Shown: positions 35,974-44,195 of the stretch, one piece after another
Layout: each line of letters starts with the position of its first letter
How positions within the stretch are numbered: the stretch's first letter is position 1
Assembly (NCBI RefSeq): GCF_003850245.1
Contig: NZ_CP031015.1
Coordinates: 930,001 to 994,000 of the forward strand
Source of the DNA: Microbacterium sp. ABRD28
GTDB taxonomy: Bacteria > Actinomycetota > Actinomycetes > Actinomycetales > Microbacteriaceae
DNA: 64,000 bases
Direction of reading: 5' to 3'
Position numbers and translations under genes: made by a program
Notes under the pieces: generated by a model
The model's input: the letters and a program-made list of their open reading frames with translations, nothing else
Told to the model about the DNA's origin: nothing
The model's database searches: none

Positions 35974-36351
35974 TTACGCCGGAAGCGGCGAACCGACCCG
36001 AACCAGATTGCCGTCGGGGTCGACGAGCGCGAACTCGACCAGGCCGTACTCGGTGGTGGCGGGCGGCGTGATGCGGTGGCCGGTCGCCGCGTCGGGAACG
36101 ACATGCGCTCGCCACTGCTCGTACAGCGATTCGGCGTCGTCGACGCAGAGGTAGCACATGCTCGCCGTGGTCAGCGGGTCGAGCTCGGGGTCTTCCGAGA
36201 AGTGAAGCGCGATGTCGCCGCGCGCGAGGATCAGGTAGTGCCACTCCTCGGGGGGCCGTGATCCGCGATCTTCGAAGCCGAGCGCCTCGTAGAACCGCAG
36301 GGTTCGCCGCAGATCGCGGCTGAGCAGGATGGGGACGGCCGACTCGCGCAC
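35974..36351 (-). CDS. VOC family protein (glyoxalase/bleomycin resistance fold)
   Basis: 125 residues, one vicinal-oxygen-chelate module: VPILLSRDLRRTLRFYEALGF at the N-terminus, then LHFSEDPELDP with a likely metal His, and C-terminal EFALVDPDGNLVRVG. Members bind metal and act as dioxygenases, isomerases or antibiotic-binding proteins. The sequence resembles bleomycin-resistance-like VOC proteins, but the ligand is unknown. The GTG at 36351 has TAGCCT six bases upstream (leaderless). It converges with the amylopullulanase across a strong hairpin. Confidence 0.82.
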   Translation of the reverse strand: MRESAVPILLSRDLRRTLRFYEALGFEDRGSRPPEEWHYLILARGDIALHFSEDPELDPLTTASMCYLCVDDAESLYEQWRAHVVPDAATGHRITPPATTEYGLVEFALVDPDGNLVRVGSPLPA

Positions 36352-36376
36352 GACGCCAGGCTAGCGCTGCCCCGCG

Positions 36377-36511
36377 TCAGAATCCGTCGAGCACCGGGCC
36401 GCCGAAGATCAGCAGCGCCGCCGCGGCCACGGTGGCAAGGGTGGCCAGCAGCAGTCCGATGACGAGGACCGTGCCACCGATGGAGAGCAGGAAGGCCGTC
36501 GATTTACTCAT
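36377..36511 (-). CDS. 44-residue single-helix membrane peptide
   Basis: An open frame of 44 codons encodes a short basic N-terminus (MSKSTAF), one long hydrophobic stretch of about 30 residues (LLSIGGTVLVIGLLLATLAT, then VAAAALLIF) and GGPVLDGF at the end. It is judged real because the ATG has a TAGCGT -10 exactly six bases upstream (36518-36523), the same leaderless arrangement as its neighbours, and because no other feature explains the gap. Function is unknown. The 25-bp gap to the VOC gene downstream contains the VOC gene's own -10. Confidence 0.6.
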   Translation of the reverse strand: MSKSTAFLLSIGGTVLVIGLLLATLATVAAAALLIFGGPVLDGF

Positions 36512-36631
36512 ACCTCGACGCTAGGAATCGGATGCCGCGACGGCATCGGCCCCGGGGTGTATCCCCGTCCCTCGCGAGGATGACCTTCGCCGCCCGCGCG
36601 GCCCGTCACGGCCCGCCGCGGCTCGCTCCCA

Positions 36632-36816
36632 CGACGACCCGTCGCAGCTCGCTCCCGCCGCGACCCGTCGAAAAGTGCGGCTCGTCGCGGGTCACGCCCG
36701 CCGTTTCTGACGGCTCGCGGGAACCGGCGTGGTTCGCGCGGCTCGCTCCCGCCGCGACCCGTCGAAAAGTGCGGCCCGTCGCGCGTCGCGACCGCGGTTT
36801 GTGACGGCTCGCGGGA
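36632..36816. repeat. Tandem 94-bp repeat of the CCGTCGA family (R3)
   Basis: Two copies with a 94-bp period, each built as GCTCGCTCCCGCCG, CGACCCGTCGAAAAGTGCGG (36661-36680 and 36755-36774), then a TTTNTGACGGCTCGCGGGA end (to 36722 and 36816). Each unit's ends are inverted relative to each other and can pair. A degenerate third copy lies just upstream. This fills most of the 36512-36873 gap, where I see no gene. Confidence 0.8.
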
Positions 36817-36873
36817 AGGGGGACGGGGAGAGCGGGCCGCGCCTCGCCCGGTGGCCGGGGGTAGCCTGCTCGC

Positions 36874-37491
36874 ATGCGGCGCGGCACGACGTGGATCATC
36901 GGTGGCATCGGCCTCATCCTGAGCGGGGCTCTCGGGCTCCTCGGTGCGGGTTCTGCGGGCCTTGCGGGTTCGGGCGTACTGGCGATCGTGCAGAACGTCG
37001 CGTTCGCGGCATCCGCTCTTCTTCTGGCCGTCGGGATGACGCGAGCCGACAGCGTCGTCGCCCGGCGACCGACCGGTGTCGTCGCCGTCGCCATCCTCGC
37101 GCTGTGGCCTCTCATCGCCGAAGGCGCGGCCGCGGCAATCGGCGCCGTGGAGCCGAATGCCGCAGCCGCGTGGACGGTGCTCGGCTACGCGTCGATTCTC
37201 GTCCCGACAGCCGCGGGACTCATCGCCGCGGTCGCAATCCTGCGCGCTGGCACCGTGCCCGACCCGTGGCGGTGGGCGCCGATGTGGGTACTCGCGTTCC
37301 AGGTCGGGGCCTGGGCGCTCACGCAGGCGCTCGCGGTCGCCCTCGGGCCCGATGTACTCAGCATCAACGGGGTCTTCCTGCTTCTGGGAGCGGTCGCGTT
37401 CCTCGCGGGGACGCTGGGGTTTGGCGTTCTGGCCGTCATCCTGGGGTCGCGTCGTCGCGGCGCGACCGTCGAGGTCTATCGGTCCTCGTGA
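36874..37491 (+). CDS. Hypothetical six-helix membrane protein
   Basis: 205 residues, mostly hydrophobic, with six predicted helices, from WIIGGIGLILSGALGLLGAG near the start to LLGAVAFLAGTLGFGVLAVIL near the end. A short basic cytoplasmic tail (GSRRRGATVEVYRSS) closes it. No family is recognised. TAGCCT six bases before the ATG marks a leaderless promoter. The stop codon lies within another copy of the R3 repeat that begins at 37488. Confidence 0.75.
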   Translation: MRRGTTWIIGGIGLILSGALGLLGAGSAGLAGSGVLAIVQNVAFAASALLLAVGMTRADSVVARRPTGVVAVAILALWPLIAEGAAAAIGAVEPNAAAAWTVLGYASILVPTAAGLIAAVAILRAGTVPDPWRWAPMWVLAFQVGAWALTQALAVALGPDVLSINGVFLLLGAVAFLAGTLGFGVLAVILGSRRRGATVEVYRSS

Positions 37492-37549
37492 CCCGTCAAG
37501 AAGTGCGGCTCGGAGGACGCCGCACCAGCAGATCGTGACGGCTCGCGGC
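37488..37549. repeat. Single copy of the R3 palindromic repeat
   Basis: GTGACCCGTCAAGAAGTGCG begins at 37488 inside the last codon and stop of the upstream gene. The paired end ATCGTGACGGCTCGCGGC finishes at 37549. Same family as 36632-36816, and again fused to a gene's 3' end. Confidence 0.7.
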
Positions 37550-37615
37550 GGATCTGGTCTCCGAGCGGAGCGCAGAAGGACGAAGGCGCGGCCAGAGCCG
37601 GAAGCCGGAAACGCA

Positions 37616-37648
37616 GGAAGGCCCCCGGACCGTGGTCCGAGGGCCCTC
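37616..37648. terminator. Terminator hairpin between convergent genes
   Basis: GGCCCCCGGACC (37620-37631) pairs with GGTCCGAGGGCC (37634-37645) with one mismatch and a very tight loop. It lies between the plus-strand membrane protein and the minus-strand nucleotidase, just 14 bases beyond the stop of the latter. Confidence 0.65.
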
Positions 37649-37661
37649 CGCGTTGTGTGGG

Positions 37662-40600
37662 TTACTCGCCGGCGGGGGTGGTGCGGCGGCGGAGGGCGAA
37701 CAGCACGCCTCCCGCGACCAGCAGCAGCGCCGCGCCCAGGGCGGCGCCGAGCGGCAGCTCCGCGCCGGTGACACCGAGCTGACCGGCGGTCGAACCCGTG
37801 CCCGAACCGCTGCCCGTGCCCGAGCCCGAACCGTTACCGGCCCCGGGGGTCGATCCGCCGTCCCCATCACCGGGTGCCGGGGTCTCCCCAACGACCGCGC
37901 GGCCGAGCGGCGCCGGCTCGACGACCTCGAACTCCTCGAAGTACGCCACGGATGCCGCGAGGTCGACCTGACCGGAGTCGGCCACGTTCGTGCCCTCGGC
38001 CAGGGTGAAGAAGTTGTCTCCACCGGCCGCGAGGAACGAGTTGGTCACGATGGTCAGCTCGTCGTCGGCGCCGATCGCCTCACCGTTCAGCGACATCGAC
38101 AGGATGCGCGAGCCGGCGGCGGCGTTCGGGTCGTAGATGTAGGAGAAGCCCTCCGACACACCCAGGTGCAGCTTCGGCCGTGACGAGCCTTCGGGCTGCC
38201 ACTGCTCCTCGAGCACCTGCTCGAGCTGCGCACCGGTGAGAGTCAGCGTCACGAGCGTGTTGGCGAACGGCTGAACGTTGGCGACGTCGCGGTAGGTGAC
38301 CGTGCCGTCCTCGCCGAACAGCAGGTCGGCGCGGAGGCCACCCGGGTTCATCAGCGCGATCTGCGCAGGCGTGCCCGCGTACGACTCGTTCGACGTCGCC
38401 CACAGGTACATGTCGGCCACGAGGTTGCCGAGCGACGACTCGACGCCGCGGTCGTCACCCGGAGGGGTGCCGCCCCGGACGATGTCGCCCGTGATCGACC
38501 CGACCTCGACGCTGCCGAGCTCGTCGGCGACCTCCACGGCGTCGGCGACGATCGCCTCGACCTCGGGGTCGGCGGCGAACAGCGGCGCGTCATCCTCGCC
38601 GACGAGGGGCACCAGCGACCCGCCGATCGAGACGAGCTCGCCGGAGGTGGTGTCCACGGAGATGTCGAGCTTGCCGAACATCGTTCCGTACTGGTTCGCC
38701 TGGATGACCGGGCGCTCCGTTCCGGCGACACCGTTCACCGGCACCTCGCAGGCATACGGCTGATGGGTGTGACCCGACACGATCGCGTCGATCTCCGCCG
38801 ATGCGCCGTTCACGAGCGCGGCGTAATCGCTGTCGCCCTGCGCGATGGTGGCGCAGTCCTCGGTCGGTGCCCCGTCGTGGGTGAGCAGCACGATCACGTC
38901 GGCGGCGTCCGTCTCGGTGATCTCGGCCGCGACGCGGTTGGCCGCCTCGAGCTGATCGCCGAACTCGATCTCGGTGATGCCCGCGGGGCTCACGAGGGTC
39001 GCGGTGTCGGCGGTGACGGTGCCGATGAAGGCCACCCGCACGCCGTCGACCTCCTCGACGACGTACTCCTGCAGCGCGGGCTCATCGGTCCCCGCGAGGT
39101 ACACGTTCGCGCCCAGAGCGTACGGAGCCCCGGCGACCTCGTCGCCCTGGCCGTAGCGAGGGATGACGCGATCGACCAGATCGGCGAAGCCGGCGTCGAA
39201 CTCGTGGTTGCCCACGGCTCCCAGGTCGAGGCCCGCCTCGACCAGTGCGTCGATCGTGGGGTTGTCCTGCTGGATGAACGACGTGAACGTCGACGCGCCG
39301 ATCATGTCGCCCGACGAGACGAACAGCGTGTTGGGGTTCTCCGACTCGAACTGCGACACCGCACCCGCGATCACCGCGGCGCCGGCCTCGCCGTTGCCGA
39401 AGTTCGGCTCGATGCGACCGTGGAAGTCGTTGATCGTCAGCACCTGCACGTCGGTCGTGGTGTCGAGGGTCGAGTCCACCGAGTAGACGGTGGTCGTCCC
39501 CGAGACCTCGTTGCCGACCGCGAGGAGCGGAGCGCCGGTGGGGGAGTCCTCGGCGGCGACGAAGGCGATGCCCTCGGGGCCGAGATCGCCCGCGGCGGCG
39601 AGGCCTGCGGCATCCGTCGCGTCCTCACCCGACACCGAGAAGTCGCGGTTGTTGAGGTAGGTGACGAACGAGGCATCCGCGGGACTGCTCAGATCGAAGA
39701 CCATGATGCCGCCGACGCGCTCGAGGCCGACGAACGCGTAGGGCACGCCGTCGATCTCGCCGACCGTGACGCTCTCGGGCTCGGGGCCCTTGGCGTCACT
39801 GCGCGTGTCGAACTCGGACGCGCCGTGGTCGGAGTTGAAGTTCGCGGGAACAAGCTCGGCGGTGATGCGCTCGAAGGCGTCACCCGAGTCCCAGACCAGC
39901 TCGCCGGCGGTGTTCCAGATCGAGAACGAGCGCGCGCCGTAGGAGAAGAGCTCCTCGTAGCATCCGTCGGTCTCGTTGAAGCCGTCTTCCTTCGACACGG
40001 CCAGGCGACCGAGGTCGGCCGTTCCGGTCAGCGACGCGAGCGGGCTGTCGGCGCACACGGGGCCGTATCCGTCGGCGGCGAGGTTCGCCACGCGCGACTC
40101 GTCGATGTAGTCACCCCACTCGCGCACATCCCCCTCGTTCGCGGTGACGAGGTAGGTCGCGCCGCCGGCGGTGTACGAGTCGATGGCGTCGGGCATGTAC
40201 ATGCCGTTCAGGCCGGGGTAGGTGTCGATGTTGACGGCGGGGCCGTCGGCGGTGCCGTCGCGGTCGCTGGCGTCCAGGCCCGCGCCGTCGACGCCGTGGT
40301 CCTTGGTGCCCAGCGGCACGATCGCCGCCACGGTCGCCGACGCGAGGTCGACGACGGCGAGCGAGTTCGCCTCCTGCAGCGTGACGTACGCGGTGGTGCC
40401 GTCGACGGTGATGTACTCGGGCTCGAGGTTGCGGCTCACCGGCAGGTCGCCCGCCGGGTTCGGCCCGAACACGCGCACACCCTCGGGGAGGGGCAGCGAC
40501 CCGCCCTCCTCGAAGTCGCGGAAGTCGGCGGTCGCGACGTCGTCAGCCGTCGGCGCGGTCAGCGTGTCGGGGAGGCTCACCACGCTGATCGACCCCTCGG

Positions 40601-41153
40601 GGTCGACGGTGAAGTCGTCGGAGGGCTCACCCTCGTTGGCTGCCACGGCGTACTGCCCGTCGGCCGAGATGGTCACCATGTCGGGCAGCGCCCCGACGGT
40701 CACCGAGCCGAGCGTCGCCGATGCAGCATCCGCCGCGTTCGCGTCGAAGAAGAGCAGCGACCCGGCGTCGGTCTTCACCGGCGCTTCGAGGGCGATGACA
40801 CCGAGCCCGTCCTCGCGGACGGCGACGGAGTTCGCCACGCCGGTCCCGGCGATCTCGAACTCCTCGGTGATCGCGGTCGGGTCGGAGTAGTCGAGCACGT
40901 CCACGGTCGCCGCCTGCGCGTTGACCACGAAGAGGCGGTCGCCGTAGGCGGCGACGATCTCGGCGGCGCCCTCGTCGAAGACGCCGGTTTCGAACGAGCC
41001 GAGCGGCGTCAGCGACAGCGCTGCGTCGTCGGCGGAGGTGGTGATCGCATCGGTGACGATGGCGCCGAACGCCGCGCCCGGCGCGAGCGCCAGGGAACAG
41101 GCGACGGCCGCCGCGGTCAAGCCGGCCGCGGCGCGTCGATGAGATGAAGGCAT
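37662..41153 (-). CDS. Secreted choice-of-anchor I / 5'-nucleotidase fusion protein, wall-anchored
   Basis: 1163 residues. The signal peptide (AAAGLTAAAVACSLALAPGA, cleavage near 30) precedes a choice-of-anchor I beta-propeller-like domain to about 560, with GEPSDDFTVDPEGS and ANEGDVREWGDYIDE. A calcineurin-like 5'-nucleotidase/UDP-sugar hydrolase domain follows: INDFHGR with Asp576 and His578, SSGDMIG, GNHEFD from 648 and GHTHQPY. The 5'-nucleotidase C-terminal domain comes next (MNPGGLRADL). A glycine-rich linker, LGVTG (1126-1130), a membrane helix and RRR end it. It should dephosphorylate extracellular nucleotides for phosphate and nucleoside uptake. GAGG lies seven bases before the ATG at 41153; the frame upstream to 41441 is not signal-like. 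Confidence 0.9.
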   Translation of the reverse strand: MPSSHRRAAAGLTAAAVACSLALAPGAAFGAIVTDAITTSADDAALSLTPLGSFETGVFDEGAAEIVAAYGDRLFVVNAQAATVDVLDYSDPTAITEEFEIAGTGVANSVAVREDGLGVIALEAPVKTDAGSLLFFDANAADAASATLGSVTVGALPDMVTISADGQYAVAANEGEPSDDFTVDPEGSISVVSLPDTLTAPTADDVATADFRDFEEGGSLPLPEGVRVFGPNPAGDLPVSRNLEPEYITVDGTTAYVTLQEANSLAVVDLASATVAAIVPLGTKDHGVDGAGLDASDRDGTADGPAVNIDTYPGLNGMYMPDAIDSYTAGGATYLVTANEGDVREWGDYIDESRVANLAADGYGPVCADSPLASLTGTADLGRLAVSKEDGFNETDGCYEELFSYGARSFSIWNTAGELVWDSGDAFERITAELVPANFNSDHGASEFDTRSDAKGPEPESVTVGEIDGVPYAFVGLERVGGIMVFDLSSPADASFVTYLNNRDFSVSGEDATDAAGLAAAGDLGPEGIAFVAAEDSPTGAPLLAVGNEVSGTTTVYSVDSTLDTTTDVQVLTINDFHGRIEPNFGNGEAGAAVIAGAVSQFESENPNTLFVSSGDMIGASTFTSFIQQDNPTIDALVEAGLDLGAVGNHEFDAGFADLVDRVIPRYGQGDEVAGAPYALGANVYLAGTDEPALQEYVVEEVDGVRVAFIGTVTADTATLVSPAGITEIEFGDQLEAANRVAAEITETDAADVIVLLTHDGAPTEDCATIAQGDSDYAALVNGASAEIDAIVSGHTHQPYACEVPVNGVAGTERPVIQANQYGTMFGKLDISVDTTSGELVSIGGSLVPLVGEDDAPLFAADPEVEAIVADAVEVADELGSVEVGSITGDIVRGGTPPGDDRGVESSLGNLVADMYLWATSNESYAGTPAQIALMNPGGLRADLLFGEDGTVTYRDVANVQPFANTLVTLTLTGAQLEQVLEEQWQPEGSSRPKLHLGVSEGFSYIYDPNAAAGSRILSMSLNGEAIGADDELTIVTNSFLAAGGDNFFTLAEGTNVADSGQVDLAASVAYFEEFEVVEPAPLGRAVVGETPAPGDGDGGSTPGAGNGSGSGTGSGSGTGSTAGQLGVTGAELPLGAALGAALLLVAGGVLFALRRRTTPAGE

Positions 41154-41265
41154 GCATGTCCTCAGGTCGGGCGTGCCGGGGCGCACGCTTCTCGTGTCTA
41201 GCCAGGGCACGTTTCGAATGGGTGAACCAGCCGGAAACGAACTGATACTCCGGAGACCTCGTAAA

Positions 41266-41287
41266 TACATGGATGTCCATCTAAAAT
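41266..41287 (+). promoter_or_regulatory. Palindromic operator and -10 of the isobutyryl-CoA operon
   Basis: TACATGGATGTCCATCTA (41266-41283) is an 18-bp palindrome (TA-ATGGA-TCCAT-TA) ending in the -10 TAAAAT (41282-41287). A repressor dimer there would block the promoter of the acyl-CoA dehydrogenase operon. The convergent MarR protein at the other end of the operon is a candidate; a TetR from elsewhere is the alternative. Confidence 0.55.
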
Positions 41288-41325
41288 GATCAACGTGCCA
41301 AGGACGGCACGGAAGGAGCGGACGG

Positions 41326-42516
41326 ATGTCGCAGACGATCACCCCCCACGCAAGCGAAACGCCATCGCGGCCGCAGCCGGTCGCCATGACTGAGGAGGAT
41401 CGTGCCGCCATCCTCGAGGCGGTGCGCGACTTCGCCGCCACCGAGATCGCCCCCTATGCGCTGGAGTGGGACGAGAAGAAGATCTTCCCGCGAGACGTCC
41501 TCGCCCGTGCCGGCGAGCTGGGCCTGGGCGGACTGTACGTCGCGGAGGACGTCGGGGGCACCGCCCTTGCGCGCGTCGACGCGGTGGCGATCGTCGAGGA
41601 GCTCGCTCACGCAGACCCCTCGATCGCCGCGTACATCACGATCCACAACATGGTCGCGTGGATGATCGACACCTTCGGCACCGACGCACAGCGTGAGGAG
41701 TGGCTCCCGCGTTTGACGGCCATGACCGACTTCGGCGGCTACTGCCTCACCGAACCCGGCGCCGGCTCCGATGCCGCAGCCCTCACGACCAGCGCCGTCC
41801 GCCAGGGTGATGACTACGTCCTCACCGGCGTGAAGCAGTTCATCTCCGGCGGCGGCGAGGCATCGGTCTACGTCGTGATGGCGCGCACGGGCGAGCCGGG
41901 TGCCAAGGGGATCACCGCGTTCCTCGTCCCCGGCGACACCCCGGGGCTGTCGTTCGGTCCGAATGAGAAGAAGATGGGCTGGAACGCCCAGCCCACCCGT
42001 CAGGTCATCCTCGACGAGGTGCGCGTCCCCGCCGCGAACATCCTGGGTGAGGAGGGTCGCGGCTTCCGCATCGCCATGACCGCGCTGAACGGTGGCCGCA
42101 TCAACATCGCCGCGTGCTCCCTCGGCGGTGCGCAATGGGCGCTCGACCGTGCGATCCGCTACGTCCACGAGCGGTTCACATTCGGCGAGCCACTCGCCGA
42201 GAAGCAGGCGGTGGTCTTCGCGCTCGCCGACATGGCGACCGAGCTAGGTGCCGCGCGTGCCATGGTGCGGGATGCCGCGCTGGCGCTCGACCGGCACGAC
42301 CCCGATGTCGCCATGCAGTGCGCGATGGCCAAACGATTCGCCACCGACGTGGGATTCCGCGTCGCCAACGACGCGCTCCAACTGCACGGCGGCTACGGCT
42401 ACCTGCACGACTACGGCATCGAGAAGGTGGTGCGCGACCTGCGCGTGCACCAGATCCTCGAGGGGACCAACGAGATCATGCGCGTCATCATCGGCCGCGA
42501 ACTGCTGGGGGGATGA
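41326..42516 (+). CDS. Acyl-CoA dehydrogenase, isobutyryl-CoA dehydrogenase-like
   Basis: 396 residues. This FAD enzyme oxidises an acyl-CoA to its 2-enoyl-CoA and passes electrons to ETF. Signatures are YCLTEPGAGSDAAAL (FAD and substrate), QFISGG, FGEPLAEKQAV and the C-terminal LHGGYGYLHDYGIEKVVRDL with catalytic LEGTNEIMR. With 3-hydroxyisobutyrate dehydrogenase next door, isobutyryl-CoA in valine catabolism is the likely substrate. AAGGAG lies about seven bases before the ATG. It is linked to the next gene by ATGA. The region upstream (41154-41325) holds its promoter and operator. Confidence 0.9.
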   Translation: MSQTITPHASETPSRPQPVAMTEEDRAAILEAVRDFAATEIAPYALEWDEKKIFPRDVLARAGELGLGGLYVAEDVGGTALARVDAVAIVEELAHADPSIAAYITIHNMVAWMIDTFGTDAQREEWLPRLTAMTDFGGYCLTEPGAGSDAAALTTSAVRQGDDYVLTGVKQFISGGGEASVYVVMARTGEPGAKGITAFLVPGDTPGLSFGPNEKKMGWNAQPTRQVILDEVRVPAANILGEEGRGFRIAMTALNGGRINIAACSLGGAQWALDRAIRYVHERFTFGEPLAEKQAVVFALADMATELGAARAMVRDAALALDRHDPDVAMQCAMAKRFATDVGFRVANDALQLHGGYGYLHDYGIEKVVRDLRVHQILEGTNEIMRVIIGRELLGG

Positions 42517-43421
42517 CGGTGCGCACCGCCTTCCTCGGACTCGGCCACATGGGCGCCCCGATGGCGCGGAACCTCGCCGCAGCGGGCCACGAGGTCATCG
42601 GATTCGATGTCTCGACCGCGGCGCGCGAGAGCGCGGCGACGGCAGGCCTGTCGGTCGTCGACGCACCGCACGAGGCGGTGGCCGAGGCATCCGTCGTCCT
42701 CACCATGTTCCAGACCGGGCGTCAGGTCATCGACGCCTATGAGGGCGGACTCCTCGCCGCAGCACCCGCCGACACGCTCTTCATCGACTGCTCCACGATC
42801 TCGGTCGAGGATGCCCGCCTCGCGCACGGACGCGCCGAGGCGGCTGGTCACCGAGCGCTCGACGCGCCGGTCTCGGGCGGGGTCGTCGGCGCCGAGAACG
42901 CCACCCTGGCGTTCATGGTCGGGGGAAGTGAGGAGGACTTCGCCGCGGGAGAACCGCTGCTGTCGGCCATGGGTCGCCGAGTGGTGCACTGCGGCGGCGC
43001 GGGTCTCGGGCAGGCGGCGAAGGTCTGCAACAACATGATCCTCGCCGCCTCGCAGATCGTGGTCGCCGAGGCCTTCGTGCTCGGAGAGCGGCTGGGGCTC
43101 AGTCACCAGGCCCTGTTCGACGTCGCGTCGAACGCGTCGGGTCAGTGCTGGGCGCTCACCACGAACTGCCCCGTACCGGGACCGGTGCCGACGAGCCCGG
43201 CGAACCGCGACTACCAGCCGGGCTTCGCCGGAGCCCTCATGGCCAAAGACCTCGGACTCGCCGCCGACGCGATCGCTCACACGGGTGTCGATGCCCGCGT
43301 CGGACTGCTCGCCCGTGATCTGTACCGCGCATTCGCGGACGGCGCCGGGGCCGGGCAGGATTTCTCCGGGATCATCACGATGATCCGATCCGGAAGCGAC
43401 GACCCTGGAGGACGAGGATGA
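42513..43421 (+). CDS. mmsB: 3-hydroxyisobutyrate dehydrogenase
   Basis: 302 residues. It oxidises 3-hydroxyisobutyrate to methylmalonate semialdehyde with NAD in valine breakdown. The cofactor motif FLGLGHMGAPMA (7-18) is followed by IDCSTIS, the substrate loop DAPVSGGVVGAENATLAFMVGG and catalytic Lys in GLGQAAKVCNN. The C-terminal helical domain has the family ending YQPGFAGALMAKDLGLAA. The start overlaps the acyl-CoA dehydrogenase stop, and the stop overlaps the hydratase start, both as ATGA. Confidence 0.9.
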   Translation: MTVRTAFLGLGHMGAPMARNLAAAGHEVIGFDVSTAARESAATAGLSVVDAPHEAVAEASVVLTMFQTGRQVIDAYEGGLLAAAPADTLFIDCSTISVEDARLAHGRAEAAGHRALDAPVSGGVVGAENATLAFMVGGSEEDFAAGEPLLSAMGRRVVHCGGAGLGQAAKVCNNMILAASQIVVAEAFVLGERLGLSHQALFDVASNASGQCWALTTNCPVPGPVPTSPANRDYQPGFAGALMAKDLGLAADAIAHTGVDARVGLLARDLYRAFADGAGAGQDFSGIITMIRSGSDDPGGRG

Positions 43422-44194
43422 CCGAATACGAGACGATCCTGGCCGAGACGCGCGGACGGGTCGGGTGGATCACGCTGAACCGGCCGAAGGCGCTGAATGC
43501 CCTGAACACGACGGTGATGCGCGAGATCGTCGACGTGACGACCCGGTGGGACGCCGATGACCGCATCGGTGCGATCGTCGTCACCGGCTCGGAACGGGCC
43601 TTCGCCGCCGGTGCCGACATCAAGGAGATGGAGGAGAAGTCGGGCCTGGAGATGCACATGACCGATCACTTCGGCGGCTGGGCGCGATTCGCGGCGCTGC
43701 GCACCCCCGTGATCGCGGCCGTCTCGGGCTACGCACTCGGCGGCGGGTGCGAGCTGGCGATGATGTGCGACATCATCCTCGCCGCCGACACCGCCGTGTT
43801 CGGCCAGCCCGAGGTGAACCTCGGTGTGATCCCCGGCATGGGCGCGACGCAGCGCCTCGTCCGCGCCGTCGGGCCCTACAAGGCCGCCGAGCTCATCCTG
43901 TCGGGGCGGAACATGACCGCCGACGAGGCGGAGCGCGCAGGGCTGGTGTCACGTGTCGTGCCGGCATCCGATCTCCTCGAGGAGACGACCGCGCTCGCCG
44001 AGTCGATCGCGTCGAAGTCGCTGCCGTCGCTGTACGCCGCGAAGGCGGCGCTGGATGCCGCCCAGGAGACCTCGCTCGCCGAGGGACTGCGTTTCGAGCG
44101 GCAGGCGTTCGCCGCGCTGTTCGACACCGCCGACCAGAAAGAAGGCATGCGCGCGTTCCGCGAGAAGCGTCCGGCGGAGTTCCAGAACCGGTGA
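43418..44194 (+). CDS. Enoyl-CoA hydratase
   Basis: 258 residues, a canonical crotonase. The oxyanion-hole segments are ERAFAAGADIKEM (about 65) and SGYALGGGCELAMMCDIILA with catalytic Glu (about 111), and the second Glu is in GQPEVNLGVIPGMGATQRL. It hydrates enoyl-CoA, here probably methacrylyl-CoA of valine catabolism. It is the third gene of the ATGA-linked operon. A 3-hydroxyisobutyryl-CoA hydrolase, needed between this step and mmsB, is not in the window. It ends one base from the convergent MarR gene. Confidence 0.9.
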   Translation: MTEYETILAETRGRVGWITLNRPKALNALNTTVMREIVDVTTRWDADDRIGAIVVTGSERAFAAGADIKEMEEKSGLEMHMTDHFGGWARFAALRTPVIAAVSGYALGGGCELAMMCDIILAADTAVFGQPEVNLGVIPGMGATQRLVRAVGPYKAAELILSGRNMTADEAERAGLVSRVVPASDLLEETTALAESIASKSLPSLYAAKAALDAAQETSLAEGLRFERQAFAALFDTADQKEGMRAFREKRPAEFQNR

Positions 44195-44195
44195 G

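Noticed and set aside
36632..36816. Tandem 94-bp repeat considered as a CRISPR array
   Set aside because: Only two copies with a long, conserved unit and no unique spacers; related copies occur singly elsewhere; no cas genes.
38763..41147. Plus-strand open frame of about 790 codons opposite the nucleotidase fusion
   Set aside because: Antisense shadow with biased, low-complexity composition. The minus strand has signal peptide, catalytic motifs and anchor.
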